Below, piece by piece: positions 55,521 through 63,941 of a stretch of DNA of 64,000 nt. The DNA is taken from assembly GCF_029870285.1 (NCBI RefSeq), contig NZ_JACSYA010000006.1, positions 62,001-126,000 on the forward strand, given 5' to 3'. Source of the DNA: Delftia sp. PS-11 (GTDB lineage Bacteria > Pseudomonadota > Gammaproteobacteria > Burkholderiales > Burkholderiaceae_C). How positions within the stretch are numbered: position 1 is the stretch's first letter; each line of letters begins with the position of its first letter. A program made the position numbers and the translations under genes. The notes under the pieces were generated by a model that saw only the letters and a program-made list of their open reading frames with translations, was not told the DNA's origin and did not search any database.

Positions 55521-56318
55521 ATGCCCCGCTTTGCTGCCAACCTGTCCATGCTCTACAACGACCTGGACTTTCTCGACCGCTTCGCCGCCGCTGCGCGCGA
55601 TGGCTTCCAGGCCGTCGAATACCTGTTTCCCTACGATTTCACGCCCGGGCAGCTGTACGAGCGCCTGCGCGCCAACGGCCTGCGGCAGGTGCTGTTCAAC
55701 GCCCCGCCCGGCGACTGGGATGCGGGCGAACGCGGCCTGGCCTGCATCCCCGGACGCGAGGCGGAGTTTGCCGAAGGCATGGCGCGCGCCATCGCCTACG
55801 CCCAGACCCTGGGCTGCCCGCGCATCCATGTCATGGCAGGACTGCGGCCGGCCGGCGCCAGCAGCGATGCACTGCACGCCACCTACGTGGCCAACGTGCG
55901 CCATGCTGCGCGGCTGGCGGCAGGCCACGGCATTGCCATCTTGCTGGAGCCCATCAATGGCCGCGACATGCCCGGCTTCTTCCTGAGCCGCCAGGACCAG
56001 GCCCATGCGCTGGTGGCCGAAATCGGCGAGCCCAATGTGCAGGTCCAGATGGACCTCTACCACTGCCAGATCGTCGAAGGCGACCTGGCCACGAAGATCC
56101 GCCAGTACCTGCCCACGGGCCGCGTCGGCCACCTCCAGATTGCAGGTGTTCCAGAACGCCACGAGCCGGACGTGGGCGAGATCAACTACGGCTACCTGTT
56201 CAAGCTGCTGGACGAGCTGGGCTACGGCGGCTGGGTGGGCTGCGAGTACCGGCCTGCGCGGGGCGCGGCAGCGCATGCCACAAGCGAGGGGCTGGGCTGG
56301 ATCAGGCCCTGGCTGTAA
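55521..56318 (+). CDS. otnI: 2-oxo-tetronate isomerase
   Basis: TIM-barrel enzyme of 265 residues in the hydroxypyruvate-isomerase/xylose-isomerase-like family. Metal and base residues are in [20 protein letters not shown] and GCEYRP. In this operon it converts 2-oxo-tetronate to 3-oxo-tetronate for OtnK. Hydroxypyruvate isomerase is the sequence-level alternative. Last gene of the operon; it converges with the small Rossmann-protein gene 33 bp away. Confidence 0.92.
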   Translation: MPRFAANLSMLYNDLDFLDRFAAAARDGFQAVEYLFPYDFTPGQLYERLRANGLRQVLFNAPPGDWDAGERGLACIPGREAEFAEGMARAIAYAQTLGCPRIHVMAGLRPAGASSDALHATYVANVRHAARLAAGHGIAILLEPINGRDMPGFFLSRQDQAHALVAEIGEPNVQVQMDLYHCQIVEGDLATKIRQYLPTGRVGHLQIAGVPERHEPDVGEINYGYLFKLLDELGYGGWVGCEYRPARGAAAHATSEGLGWIRPWL

Positions 56319-56351
56319 GCTGCTGGCGACGGCGGCAGAACAGGGCCGGAC

Positions 56352-56723
56352 TCAGGAATACTCCAGATCGGCGTGCTTGCTGGCAACCATCCGGCCGGCC
56401 GACAGCGACATCATCAGCAGCGCAATCGCCTCATGCATGATCAGCGTGTGGGTGTTGCCGGTTTCCACCATGTTGTTGCGCAGCTGTTCGCGCACCTGAT
56501 GGGAGCCGGTCACGTCGATGATGATGTCTACGGTCGGCTCCAGCAGTTCCATGAAGTTGGCGGTGACGCGCACGCCGTGCGTGCGTGCCAGTGCGATGCC
56601 GGGCTGGTTCAGGTCCAGGTCCGCCACGCCGCGCACCTGCACGAACGGGGCATCCAGCAGTTGCTGCAGCAGCGGGGTGCCGGTCTGTCCTGCGCCAATG
56701 ACCACGATCTGGAATGCTTGCAT
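56352..56723 (-). CDS. Stand-alone Rossmann-fold NAD-binding domain protein, function unknown
   Basis: A 123-residue soluble protein consisting of one Rossmann domain: VVIGAGQTGTPLLQQLL at the N-terminus, ADLDLNQPG (dinucleotide-binding acid at the end of strand 2) and DIIIDVTGSHQV. No catalytic domain follows. Similar domains occur at the N-terminus of some PAS/kinase sensor proteins (recollection), so it may be a ligand-sensing or adaptor module. AAGGA lies 8 nt before the ATG. It is 122 bp downstream of the DenD-like gene and may belong to that operon. Confidence 0.75.
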   Translation of the reverse strand: MQAFQIVVIGAGQTGTPLLQQLLDAPFVQVRGVADLDLNQPGIALARTHGVRVTANFMELLEPTVDIIIDVTGSHQVREQLRNNMVETGNTHTLIMHEAIALLMMSLSAGRMVASKHADLEYS

Positions 56724-56845
56724 CGGATATGTCCTTTGTTACGGCTTCAAAGCAGCGGACATCATAGGAATGATGCGCCGGCGCAGGCCAGTCTGCGCCC
56801 GGCCGAACGGGTTTTCCTGAGCCAGATCAAATTGCAGCCGGCATT

Positions 56846-57814
56846 TCAAGCGGACCGCGATGGTGCATTGACGTCCTTGCGCATGGCTCGGCGCACGAGT
56901 GCGGGCACATCGCCGTCATGCACAAAGCCCAGGCGGTCGCCCTGCGCCGTATGCAGTGCGGGATAGCGGCCAAATGCGGCCTGCAGCCGCTCGTCGGGCT
57001 CGTGGCGCAGCAGGGATTGCAGGCAGGCGCCATATTCGGCGGCAACGGCTGCGCACAGCTGCGCCATCGACACATGCAGGGCGGGCAATGTCAGCGCCAG
57101 GCCTGTGTCCTGTGCGGGCAAGGACAGCAGGGCTGCATGCAGCAGGTTGTCCACGGTGCGCGCAACGGAGAGCAGCCACATGGTGGCATCGGGGGAGACG
57201 GGGCAGACATAGGGCTCATGTGCCGCCAGAGCGTGCATGACGCCGCTCATGAAGGCAGAAAGCTGCCCGGCAGGGGCTGGCGGGCGTGCCACGATGCCAG
57301 GCAGGCGCAGCGAGATGCCGTCCACGCACTGGCGGCGCGAAAAATCGTGCACGAGGATTTCGCCAATCTGCTTGTGCGCCCCGTAGCTCATTTGCGGGCG
57401 CAGCGGCGTGTTGTCGTCCACCAGTGCCCCGAAGTCACTTCCCAGCACGGCAATGGAGCTGGCAAAGACAAAGCGCGGCCGCTTGCCGCTGGCCTGCGCC
57501 GCTTCCAGCAGGCGCAGCGTTCCATCGATATTGGCGGCGCGGGCCAGCGCGCCGTGCTGTTCGGCCATGCCGCCGGGCACGCTGGCCAGGTGGATGACCA
57601 CATCGGGCGGCTCGGCAAAGGCGGCACGCACGGTGGCGGCATCGTCCAGGCTGCCAGTGATGGTGCGGCAGCCGGGTGCGGCCTGGGCCTGCGCGCTCAC
57701 GTCGAGCAGCGTCAGCGATGCGCCCGCCAGGGGCGGCGGGCATTGCGGCGATTGCAGGCGCTCGGCCAGAGCGCGGCCGACAAAGCCGCTGGAGCCGGTG
57801 ATGAGGATGTGCAT
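56846..57814 (-). CDS. NAD-dependent epimerase/dehydratase, second DenD-like protein
   Basis: A 322-residue extended short-chain dehydrogenase: GSSGFVG (7-13), IHLASVPGG, ASSIAVLG and the catalytic Tyr/Lys in SYGAHKQ. The same spacing and C-terminal pattern (HEPDERLQAAFGRYPAL against QPDERIERIVGSWPGC) show it is a paralogue of the denD product. It is the 3' gene of the aromatic-type operon, 22 bp after the FAH gene, so its substrate may be a hydroxy acid from that pathway rather than erythronate. Confidence 0.88.
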   Translation of the reverse strand: MHILITGSSGFVGRALAERLQSPQCPPPLAGASLTLLDVSAQAQAAPGCRTITGSLDDAATVRAAFAEPPDVVIHLASVPGGMAEQHGALARAANIDGTLRLLEAAQASGKRPRFVFASSIAVLGSDFGALVDDNTPLRPQMSYGAHKQIGEILVHDFSRRQCVDGISLRLPGIVARPPAPAGQLSAFMSGVMHALAAHEPYVCPVSPDATMWLLSVARTVDNLLHAALLSLPAQDTGLALTLPALHVSMAQLCAAVAAEYGACLQSLLRHEPDERLQAAFGRYPALHTAQGDRLGFVHDGDVPALVRRAMRKDVNAPSRSA

Positions 57815-57836
57815 GGTGTTTTCCAAGGATACGCGC

Positions 57837-58826
57837 TCAGTGCTGCACCACGCGCTGGTCGATGACGCCAAACGGCGCGTCGCCCGCCGGGGTGCGCGCG
57901 GCCATGCGCACACGGTCGCCAAAGCGCATGAACCCGGTGCGGGGCTGGCCCTGATCGATGATCTCGATGACGCGGCGCTCGGCAATGCATGACGAGCCTG
58001 CATCGCGGCTGGCATTGGAGACGGTGCCCGAGCCCACGATGGTGCCCGCCGTCAGCCGCCGCGTGCGCGCGGCATGGGCGATCAGCTCGCCAAAGCTGTA
58101 GTTCATCTCGCCGCCGTGGGCATGGCCGAACCACTGGCCGTTCCAATCGATGTGCAGCGGCAGATGCACCCGCCCGTCCCGCCAGGCATCGCCCAGCTCG
58201 TCGGGCGTGATGGCCACGGGCGCGAAACTGCTGGAGGGCTTGGCCTGCAGGAAGCCGAAGCCGGTACGCACCTCCTGCGCCCCCAGGGCACGCAGGCTCC
58301 AGTCGTTGATCTGCACCAGCAGGCGCACGGCCGCCAGCGCCTGGGCAGGCGTTGCGCCCATGGCCACCGGACCGGTGATGACGCCGAACTCGCCCTCAAA
58401 GTCGATGCCATCGGCCTCGCTCGGCAAGGGCACATCGGCCTGGGGACCGAGAAAGTCGTCGCTGGCGCCCTGGTACATCACGGGCACGGTGTCGAAGTCC
58501 GGTATGGGCGGCGTGTTGAAAGCGCGCTCCATCAGGCGGCCGTGGTTGAGGAAGGCCGAGGCGTCCAGCCACTGCGGCGCGCGCGGCAACGGCGCTGCAC
58601 AGTCCGCGGGGTTGAAGGGCCGCGCCGCGACCGTGCCGTTGCCGTTGCCGTTGCCGTTGAGCGCCGCGTAGATGGCCTGCAGCGCAGGCGCGGCAGTGTC
58701 CCAGTGCGCCAGCGCGTGGATCATGGCAGGTGCAATGGCCGAGGCATCGGCCATGGTTTGCAGGTCGCGCGAGACGACGCACAGCCGGCCGTCAGGGTGT
58801 TCGCTGCGCAGGGTGGCAAGTTTCAT
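57837..58826 (-). CDS. Fumarylacetoacetate hydrolase family protein
   Basis: A 329-residue FAH-family protein that should cleave a C-C bond of an acylpyruvate-like or 2-oxo-enoate ring-fission product. Motifs: FEGEFGVITGPV (metal Glu residues), VQINDWSLR, KPSSSFAPV and GSGTVSNAS. An (Asn-Gly)4-like NGNGNGNG run near residue 60 comes from a hexanucleotide repeat. Neighbours are a cupin (40 bp upstream) and the DenD-like gene (22 bp downstream). Confidence 0.9.
   Translation of the reverse strand: MKLATLRSEHPDGRLCVVSRDLQTMADASAIAPAMIHALAHWDTAAPALQAIYAALNGNGNGNGTVAARPFNPADCAAPLPRAPQWLDASAFLNHGRLMERAFNTPPIPDFDTVPVMYQGASDDFLGPQADVPLPSEADGIDFEGEFGVITGPVAMGATPAQALAAVRLLVQINDWSLRALGAQEVRTGFGFLQAKPSSSFAPVAITPDELGDAWRDGRVHLPLHIDWNGQWFGHAHGGEMNYSFGELIAHAARTRRLTAGTIVGSGTVSNASRDAGSSCIAERRVIEIIDQGQPRTGFMRFGDRVRMAARTPAGDAPFGVIDQRVVQH
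58635..58658. repeat. Hexanucleotide microsatellite in the FAH gene
   Basis: Four perfect tandem copies of GCCGTT, encoding alternating Asn and Gly on the minus strand. The unit length is a multiple of three, so slippage would only alter the linker length. Confidence 0.95.
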
Positions 58827-58866
58827 GGTGTGAGGCTCCCTCAGGTGCAGGCTGCCAGCAATGGCA

Positions 58867-59442
58867 TCAGGCCAGCGTGGCGGCGATGGCCGGGTCGTAT
58901 GTGCCGTCGATCAGAACGAACAGCATGCGGCAGGGCTTGCCCGAGCGGTTGGCCCAGGCGTGGTTGGTGCCACGCTGCACGACAACGCTGCCAGGGCGCA
59001 GCGGCACCTGAGCGCCTGCGTCGAGCACCAGCGTCAGCTCACCTTCGATGACAATGCCGTAGTCCACGGATTCGGTGCGATGCATCAGGGGGTGTGGGGA
59101 ATCGGCCTGCACGGTCGAAGCCTGGGCATCGCCAATCTGGGCGAAGGCCTCGTTCATCCGGTCCGCGCCACGGGCCAGGAATTCATCGGTATCGGGAGGA
59201 ATATCGACAAAGCGGATGCGCGTGCCGTGGCGGGGCGGCGCAAGGGACAGCGCACCCAGGGTCGGATCCGCCCCGTTGTCTACCGGAGCCGGTGTGGCCA
59301 GCGTGGCCCAGACTTCGTGGAACACGGTGCCCGGGATGGCGGCAATTTCCACTGCCGTGGGCAGCGGCCCATGGGAGGTGACGATGGCGCGGCCCTGGTG
59401 GTCGTGGCCGGTGACGATGCGCTCAATGGCGGGAAAGCTCAT
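58867..59442 (-). CDS. Small cupin-domain protein
   Basis: A 191-residue protein with one cupin barrel at about 100-180: HRTESVDYGIVIEGELTL and GSVVVQRGTNHAWAN give motif 1 and 2 with likely metal ligands H, E and H. The N-terminal half (about 1-95) is a separate, Pro-rich region. Stand-alone cupins of this kind occur in aromatic catabolic operons as dioxygenases, isomerases or regulators; its exact role is unknown. It is 12 bp after the cyclase gene. Confidence 0.85.
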   Translation of the reverse strand: MSFPAIERIVTGHDHQGRAIVTSHGPLPTAVEIAAIPGTVFHEVWATLATPAPVDNGADPTLGALSLAPPRHGTRIRFVDIPPDTDEFLARGADRMNEAFAQIGDAQASTVQADSPHPLMHRTESVDYGIVIEGELTLVLDAGAQVPLRPGSVVVQRGTNHAWANRSGKPCRMLFVLIDGTYDPAIAATLA

Positions 59443-59454
59443 GGGGGTGTCCTG

Positions 59455-60252
59455 TCAGTCTTCAAAAATGGCGACTGCACGCGTCCAGCCTGCAGAGGCG
59501 CCACGAATCTTGTGCGGGAAGCAGCTGATGACAAAGCCGCTCGGCGGCAGCGCCTCCAGGTTGTGCAGCTTTTCCAGATGGCAGTAGCCGATGTCGCGGC
59601 CTGCCTTGTGGCCTTCCCAGATCAGGCTTTTGTCGCCGGTTTCGGCGATGCGCCGGGCGGTGTAGGAGAACGGGGCATCCCAGCTCCAGGCATCCGTGCC
59701 GGTCAGGCGCACGCCGCGCTCCAGCAGATACATGGTGGCTTCGTAGCCCATGCCACAGCCTGCGCCCAGAAAATCGGGATGGCCGTAGCGCGAGCCGGCG
59801 CGGGTATTGACGACGACGATGTCCAGCGGCTCCAGCACATGGCCGATGCGGGCCAGCTCGGCTTGCACATCCTGTGCCGTGGCGACATAGCCATCCGGGA
59901 AGTGGCGGAAATCGAGCTTGACACCGTTCTGGAAGCACCAATGCAGGGGCACTTCGTCGATGGTCATGGACTTGCGCTTGCCGCCATTCATGGCGTCCTG
60001 CGTGGAATGGAAATGCCAGGGGGCATCCAGGTGCGTGCCGTTGTGCGTGGTCAGCGTCACCCATTCGCTGGCGGCGGCTTCGCCGTCGGGATAGTCCTCG
60101 GGCACGGTACCGGGCAGCATGGCGACGAACTCATGCACGGTGTCGGCGTGCTGCTGGTAGGTGATCTTGGGGGCCAGCGGCGGCGGGTCGGAGAGCACGC
60201 CGTTTTCCAGGTAAATGGACAGGTCCACAAAACGCCGTTGCGGTTTTTTCAT
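59455..60252 (-). CDS. Cyclase/kynurenine formamidase-family hydrolase
   Basis: A 265-residue metal-dependent hydrolase: THNGTHLDAPWHF is the family metal motif, and DLSIYLENGV opens the fold. Relatives hydrolyse N-formylkynurenine, isatin or cyclic intermediates. In this operon it could open a lactone or act on a ring-fission product. Its ATG overlaps the MFS stop by 4 bp (ATGA at 60249-60252). Confidence 0.88.
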   Translation of the reverse strand: MKKPQRRFVDLSIYLENGVLSDPPPLAPKITYQQHADTVHEFVAMLPGTVPEDYPDGEAAASEWVTLTTHNGTHLDAPWHFHSTQDAMNGGKRKSMTIDEVPLHWCFQNGVKLDFRHFPDGYVATAQDVQAELARIGHVLEPLDIVVVNTRAGSRYGHPDFLGAGCGMGYEATMYLLERGVRLTGTDAWSWDAPFSYTARRIAETGDKSLIWEGHKAGRDIGYCHLEKLHNLEALPPSGFVISCFPHKIRGASAGWTRAVAIFED

Positions 60253-61415
60253 GATTTTTGCTCCACAGGGGTGCGCGAAAAACAGAGCACGGCCATCGCG
60301 GCCATGCCGCATACGGCAAGGCCTGCGCTGCCATAGCCCAGGTGCTTGACCAAGGCGCCGCCCAGGATGGGGCCGATGGCGGCGCCCGTCATCAGCATGG
60401 CGGGCGTGGCCGCCACGGCGCGGCCCGTAGCATCGAGCCGTGCCAGCAGGCCGAAGGCAAAGGTGTGGGTGAAGATCATCACGGCGGCGAACACGGCTGT
60501 CGCTGCGGCGTAGGGCGCAAAGCTGGTGCTGTGGGTAATGGTCAGCGCCAGGGCGGCCTGCACCACCGGCCCGGCCAGCACCACGCTGCGTGCGCCAATG
60601 CGCTTTTGCAGCAAGGCCGCCAGGGGCGCGGGCGCCAGATTGACCAGGCCCAATGCGATCAGCACGCCAGTCACTGCCGATTCGGAAAAGCCGTTGTCGA
60701 TGCCAATGCGCTGCACGAAGGCGAACACCATGGCTTGCGACAGCCCCATGCAGCCCACGCCCAGCATGCCGAACCAGACGGTACGCTCCAGCCTGGCCTG
60801 CGCCTGCCCGGTCTGCGGACTGCTGGGCAGCTTGGGAAAGCACAGGCTGCACAGCACGGCTGCGACGGCCATGATGCCTGCCAGCACCAGGAACAGCGCC
60901 GCCCCGCCCGCCTGGGCGATGAGCACAGGCACTGCGCCCAGAAAGCCGATGGCGAACACGCCCAGCGCCAGGCTGGCATAGGCAAACAGCTTGTGCGGGT
61001 TGGAGCTGCGCCCCATGGTGCCATGGGCCATGCTCAGGCCCGCGCCTGCGGCCATGCCGGCCGTGGCGTGCAGCATGGCCAGCGCCAGGAACGCCTGCGT
61101 CTGCGAGGCCAGGAAAAAAGCGCTGGCGGCCACGCCGAATCCGGCGGCTGCCACCAGACGCACCGGCAGCCGATGGATGCGTGGCGACAGCAGCAGCGAG
61201 CTGCACACAGCGCCAGCCAGGAACAGTGTGACCAGCGTGCCTGCCTGCTGCGCATCGAAGCGGTAGTGGCCGATGAGCGCGCCCACCCATACGGGCAGGC
61301 CGACCAGATCGACCATGCCCGCGCAGTGCGCGGCAAACAGCGCCAGCACGCCCGGCGCGCCGTAGCTCACGGACACGGGCGGCATGCCCGCAGTGGCGGT
61401 GATGTGGGCTTGCAT
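60249..61415 (-). CDS. MFS transporter of the aromatic-type operon
   Basis: A 388-residue, 12-helix major facilitator protein. The N-terminal half carries GVLALFAAHCAGMVDLVGLPVW and a short Arg loop (SPRIHRLPVR). It is smaller than typical aromatic-acid permeases of the AAHS family and lacks their DGYD motif, so it may be an exporter-like MFS adapted for uptake. AAGGTGG lies before the ATG at 61415. It lies 10 bp after the monooxygenase gene and is coupled to the cyclase gene. Confidence 0.88.
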   Translation of the reverse strand: MQAHITATAGMPPVSVSYGAPGVLALFAAHCAGMVDLVGLPVWVGALIGHYRFDAQQAGTLVTLFLAGAVCSSLLLSPRIHRLPVRLVAAAGFGVAASAFFLASQTQAFLALAMLHATAGMAAGAGLSMAHGTMGRSSNPHKLFAYASLALGVFAIGFLGAVPVLIAQAGGAALFLVLAGIMAVAAVLCSLCFPKLPSSPQTGQAQARLERTVWFGMLGVGCMGLSQAMVFAFVQRIGIDNGFSESAVTGVLIALGLVNLAPAPLAALLQKRIGARSVVLAGPVVQAALALTITHSTSFAPYAAATAVFAAVMIFTHTFAFGLLARLDATGRAVAATPAMLMTGAAIGPILGGALVKHLGYGSAGLAVCGMAAMAVLCFSRTPVEQKS

Positions 61416-61425
61416 GGTGCCACCT

Positions 61426-62556
61426 TCAGATGGGCTCGGCCAGCTTGGCCATGGTGGCGCGCATGATTTGCGCATGCAGGGCCTTGTCGCCGCCGGTGGC
61501 CTCGATCTCGCCGAGCTGGCCGGAGCTTTCGACCACGGCGCGGCAGCGCTCGAAGCGGCGCTCTTCAAAGGCGGCCAGCGCAGCATCGAGCGAGGCGGCA
61601 CGGCCCAGCTCCTGGGCCAGCACGATGCCATCCTCAATGCCAATGCCCGCGCCCGATGCCAGGTGCGGCGTGGTGGCATGCACTGCATCGCCCACCAGCA
61701 CTACGCGCAGCGAATTCCAGGGCCGTGGCATGAGCATGCTCTCCAGCGGACGGAAGACCACGCGCGACTGCGGCCCGATGTGCGCACGCATGGCCTGCAC
61801 CTGCGGCGCGGAAAACGGCGCGAGAAGGTCGCGCAGCATCTGCGGCTGCAGCTCGGGAGCGATGCGCTCATTGACAGCGCGCTCCTCGGTGACGAAGACA
61901 TACATCTCGTCTTGCGAGACGGGGTTGACGCCGACCTTCACATGGCCATCGCCCAGCCACATCTGCACCGTGGTGATGTCTGCCGGACGGGGCACGACCG
62001 CGCGCCAGATGCTCTGGCCCGTGTAGCGCGGTGCTGGCGCATCAGGGAAGAACGTCTTGCGGACCTTGGAATACAGGCCGTCTGCGGCGATCACCAGGTC
62101 ATAGCGGCCCGTGCTGCCATCGGTCAGGCGCACCTGCACGCCGTCCGATTGGGGCAAGATCTGCTCGAAACTGCAGGCCAGCCGCACGTTGACACCGGCT
62201 GCGCGCGTGGCCTGGGCCAGGATGCCGGCCAGCACGGGGCGCATGATGCCCGCGCCGCTGGGCACGCCGGGGCCGGCAATGCACGGGGTGGGCATGACGC
62301 CCAGCGCCATGCCGCTGGCGGTGAACAGCTTGACCCCCTCGCCGCAGTAGCCCTGCTGGATGACGGCATCGAGCACACCCACGGTTTGCAGCGCGCGCAA
62401 TGTGGGCGCACTGACGCTGATGCCCGCGCCGTCGGCACGCCATTGGGCATCGATCTCGACCAGATCGACGGCAATGCCTTGTTTGGCGCATTCGATGGCT
62501 GCGCTCATGCCGGAAAATCCGCCGCCGATGACGAGGGCGTTTTGAATACAGGTCAT
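61426..62556 (-). CDS. FAD-dependent aromatic monooxygenase
   Basis: Group A flavoprotein hydroxylase of 376 residues, like salicylate/6-hydroxynicotinate hydroxylases: GGGFSGMSAA (FAD ADP site, about 10-19), AADGLYSKVR (the DG motif), and GDAVHATTPHLASGAG (GD motif). It should hydroxylate a phenolic ring using NAD(P)H and O2 before ring cleavage. GGAGA lies 7 nt before the ATG at 62556. The order dioxygenase-ferredoxin-monooxygenase is preserved with 1- and 46-bp gaps. Confidence 0.92.
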   Translation of the reverse strand: MTCIQNALVIGGGFSGMSAAIECAKQGIAVDLVEIDAQWRADGAGISVSAPTLRALQTVGVLDAVIQQGYCGEGVKLFTASGMALGVMPTPCIAGPGVPSGAGIMRPVLAGILAQATRAAGVNVRLACSFEQILPQSDGVQVRLTDGSTGRYDLVIAADGLYSKVRKTFFPDAPAPRYTGQSIWRAVVPRPADITTVQMWLGDGHVKVGVNPVSQDEMYVFVTEERAVNERIAPELQPQMLRDLLAPFSAPQVQAMRAHIGPQSRVVFRPLESMLMPRPWNSLRVVLVGDAVHATTPHLASGAGIGIEDGIVLAQELGRAASLDAALAAFEERRFERCRAVVESSGQLGEIEATGGDKALHAQIMRATMAKLAEPI

Positions 62557-62602
62557 GGATTTGTCTCCAGGCGTTATAGGAAATTGTGGTGATGGTCCCG
62601 GA

Positions 62603-62971
62603 TCAGGGACTGGGACTGTGCGGCAGGTACACGCCCAGGCGCCCGTCCTGCGCAACCACGGTTTGCAGCGGTGTCAGCCGCTGGCCCAGACACGGCCCGC
62701 GCAGGCATTCGCCAGTGGCGATGTCGAACAGCGCGCCGTGCGCGTGGCAGACGATGCGGCTGCCGTCGCCGTTGAGGTAGGCGTTCTTGCGCCAGGCCAT
62801 GGGCGTGCCGCCCAGGTGCGGGCAGGCGTCCAGGTAGGCAAAGACATCGCTGCCCCTGCGCACCAGCATCAGCGTGTCCTGCCCTGTGCCGCCAGGGTCA
62901 AGGCCCAGCGATCCGGGATCGGCAAGCTGCTCGATGTGCGCCAGCCAGACGGGTGCATGGGGCGCGGACAT
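62603..62971 (-). CDS. Rieske [2Fe-2S] ferredoxin
   Basis: A 122-residue Rieske protein with both cluster motifs, CPHLGG and CHAHGAL. It has no catalytic alpha-subunit domain, so it is an electron carrier, perhaps for the flavoprotein monooxygenase or for keeping the dioxygenase iron reduced. Its ATG overlaps the VOC stop by one base (TGATG at 62969-62973), implying translational coupling. Confidence 0.92.
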   Translation of the reverse strand: MSAPHAPVWLAHIEQLADPGSLGLDPGGTGQDTLMLVRRGSDVFAYLDACPHLGGTPMAWRKNAYLNGDGSRIVCHAHGALFDIATGECLRGPCLGQRLTPLQTVVAQDGRLGVYLPHSPSP

Positions 62972-63924
62972 CACAGGGCCTTGCCGGGGGGCGGAGGACC
63001 GCCGGGCGCCCACTTCTCACGGTGCTGCAGCAAAAAGAGCTGCGAGGCATCGGCGCCCATCGGCGCTTCGCGCGCGGTCCAGGCATCGTCGTGCAGATCC
63101 ATGTCGGCGTCGTATTCCACATGGCAGCCCAGCGGGCTGTTGAAGTACCAGAACCAATTGCTGCCAAAGCGGTGGCGGCCAGGCCCCCAGAAGCTTTGAT
63201 AGCCCTTGCCTGCGAAGCGCGAGCCGGCCTGCATCAGCGCCGTAGGGCCGCCCATGTGGAAGGTGAAATGCTCGCAGCCCTTCATGAACGGCGGCGTCTC
63301 GATCATGAACAGCGTGTGGTGGTCCTGCGTGCCTGCGGGCCGCAGGAATGGCCCGACGCCGGTGAAGCGGTCGGTGCAGGAAAAACCCAGGCGCGCATAG
63401 AAGGCCTCGGCCTTGGCCGCATCGGGCACGAAATAGACGACGTGCGACAGCGTGCGCGGCGTCAGGTCCTGGGCATCATCGACGCCCACGACATTGGGCG
63501 CCCGCTGCGCGGGGGCTCCGGGCGCGTTGATGGCTTCGGCAGGCAGGTGCAATGCGCGGCGCTGCGTGACCTGAAACCCCAGTGTGAAACCCATGTCGTC
63601 TTCGACCTCGATGGAGCCGTCGGGCAGGCGGCGCACCTCGCGGTCGCGCTGCAGCTCCAGGGCAATGGCCTGCACCGTGGCGGCGTCGGCCACGCCATAC
63701 AGGGTCTTGCGCAGCATGCTGGCCGTGCCCAGCGCAGGCGGCAGGCTGGCATCGTCCTGGCGGCGCAGCACAATGGCCGTTCCGTCCAGGGCTTCGAAAC
63801 GCCCTCCAGTCGCTGTCACATCCACAGGCTGGAGGCCGTAGTCGATCAGGTATTGGCTGCATGCAGCCAGGTCATCCACGCCAAAGACCAGGGCGTCGGG
63901 TCCGATGATGTTCATGGTGGTCAT
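62971..63924 (-). CDS. VOC-family extradiol-type dioxygenase
   Basis: A 317-residue two-module vicinal-oxygen-chelate protein. The C-terminal module has the three expected metal ligands: His in LSHVVYFV, His in HFTFHMGG and Glu in CHVEYDAD; the N-terminal module (about 10-130) appears degenerate, as in catechol/2,3-dihydroxybiphenyl dioxygenases. It is likely to cleave a catecholic ring next to the hydroxyls. The start is uncertain between ATGs at 63924 and 63915. Confidence 0.9.
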   Translation of the reverse strand: MTTMNIIGPDALVFGVDDLAACSQYLIDYGLQPVDVTATGGRFEALDGTAIVLRRQDDASLPPALGTASMLRKTLYGVADAATVQAIALELQRDREVRRLPDGSIEVEDDMGFTLGFQVTQRRALHLPAEAINAPGAPAQRAPNVVGVDDAQDLTPRTLSHVVYFVPDAAKAEAFYARLGFSCTDRFTGVGPFLRPAGTQDHHTLFMIETPPFMKGCEHFTFHMGGPTALMQAGSRFAGKGYQSFWGPGRHRFGSNWFWYFNSPLGCHVEYDADMDLHDDAWTAREAPMGADASQLFLLQHREKWAPGGPPPPGKAL

Positions 63925-63941
63925 CGCTTAACAACAAATCT

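Noticed and set aside
59455..61290. A 611-residue MFS-cyclase fusion
   Set aside because: The N-terminal part is an out-of-frame reading of the MFS gene; the cyclase begins at 60252 in an ATGA overlap.
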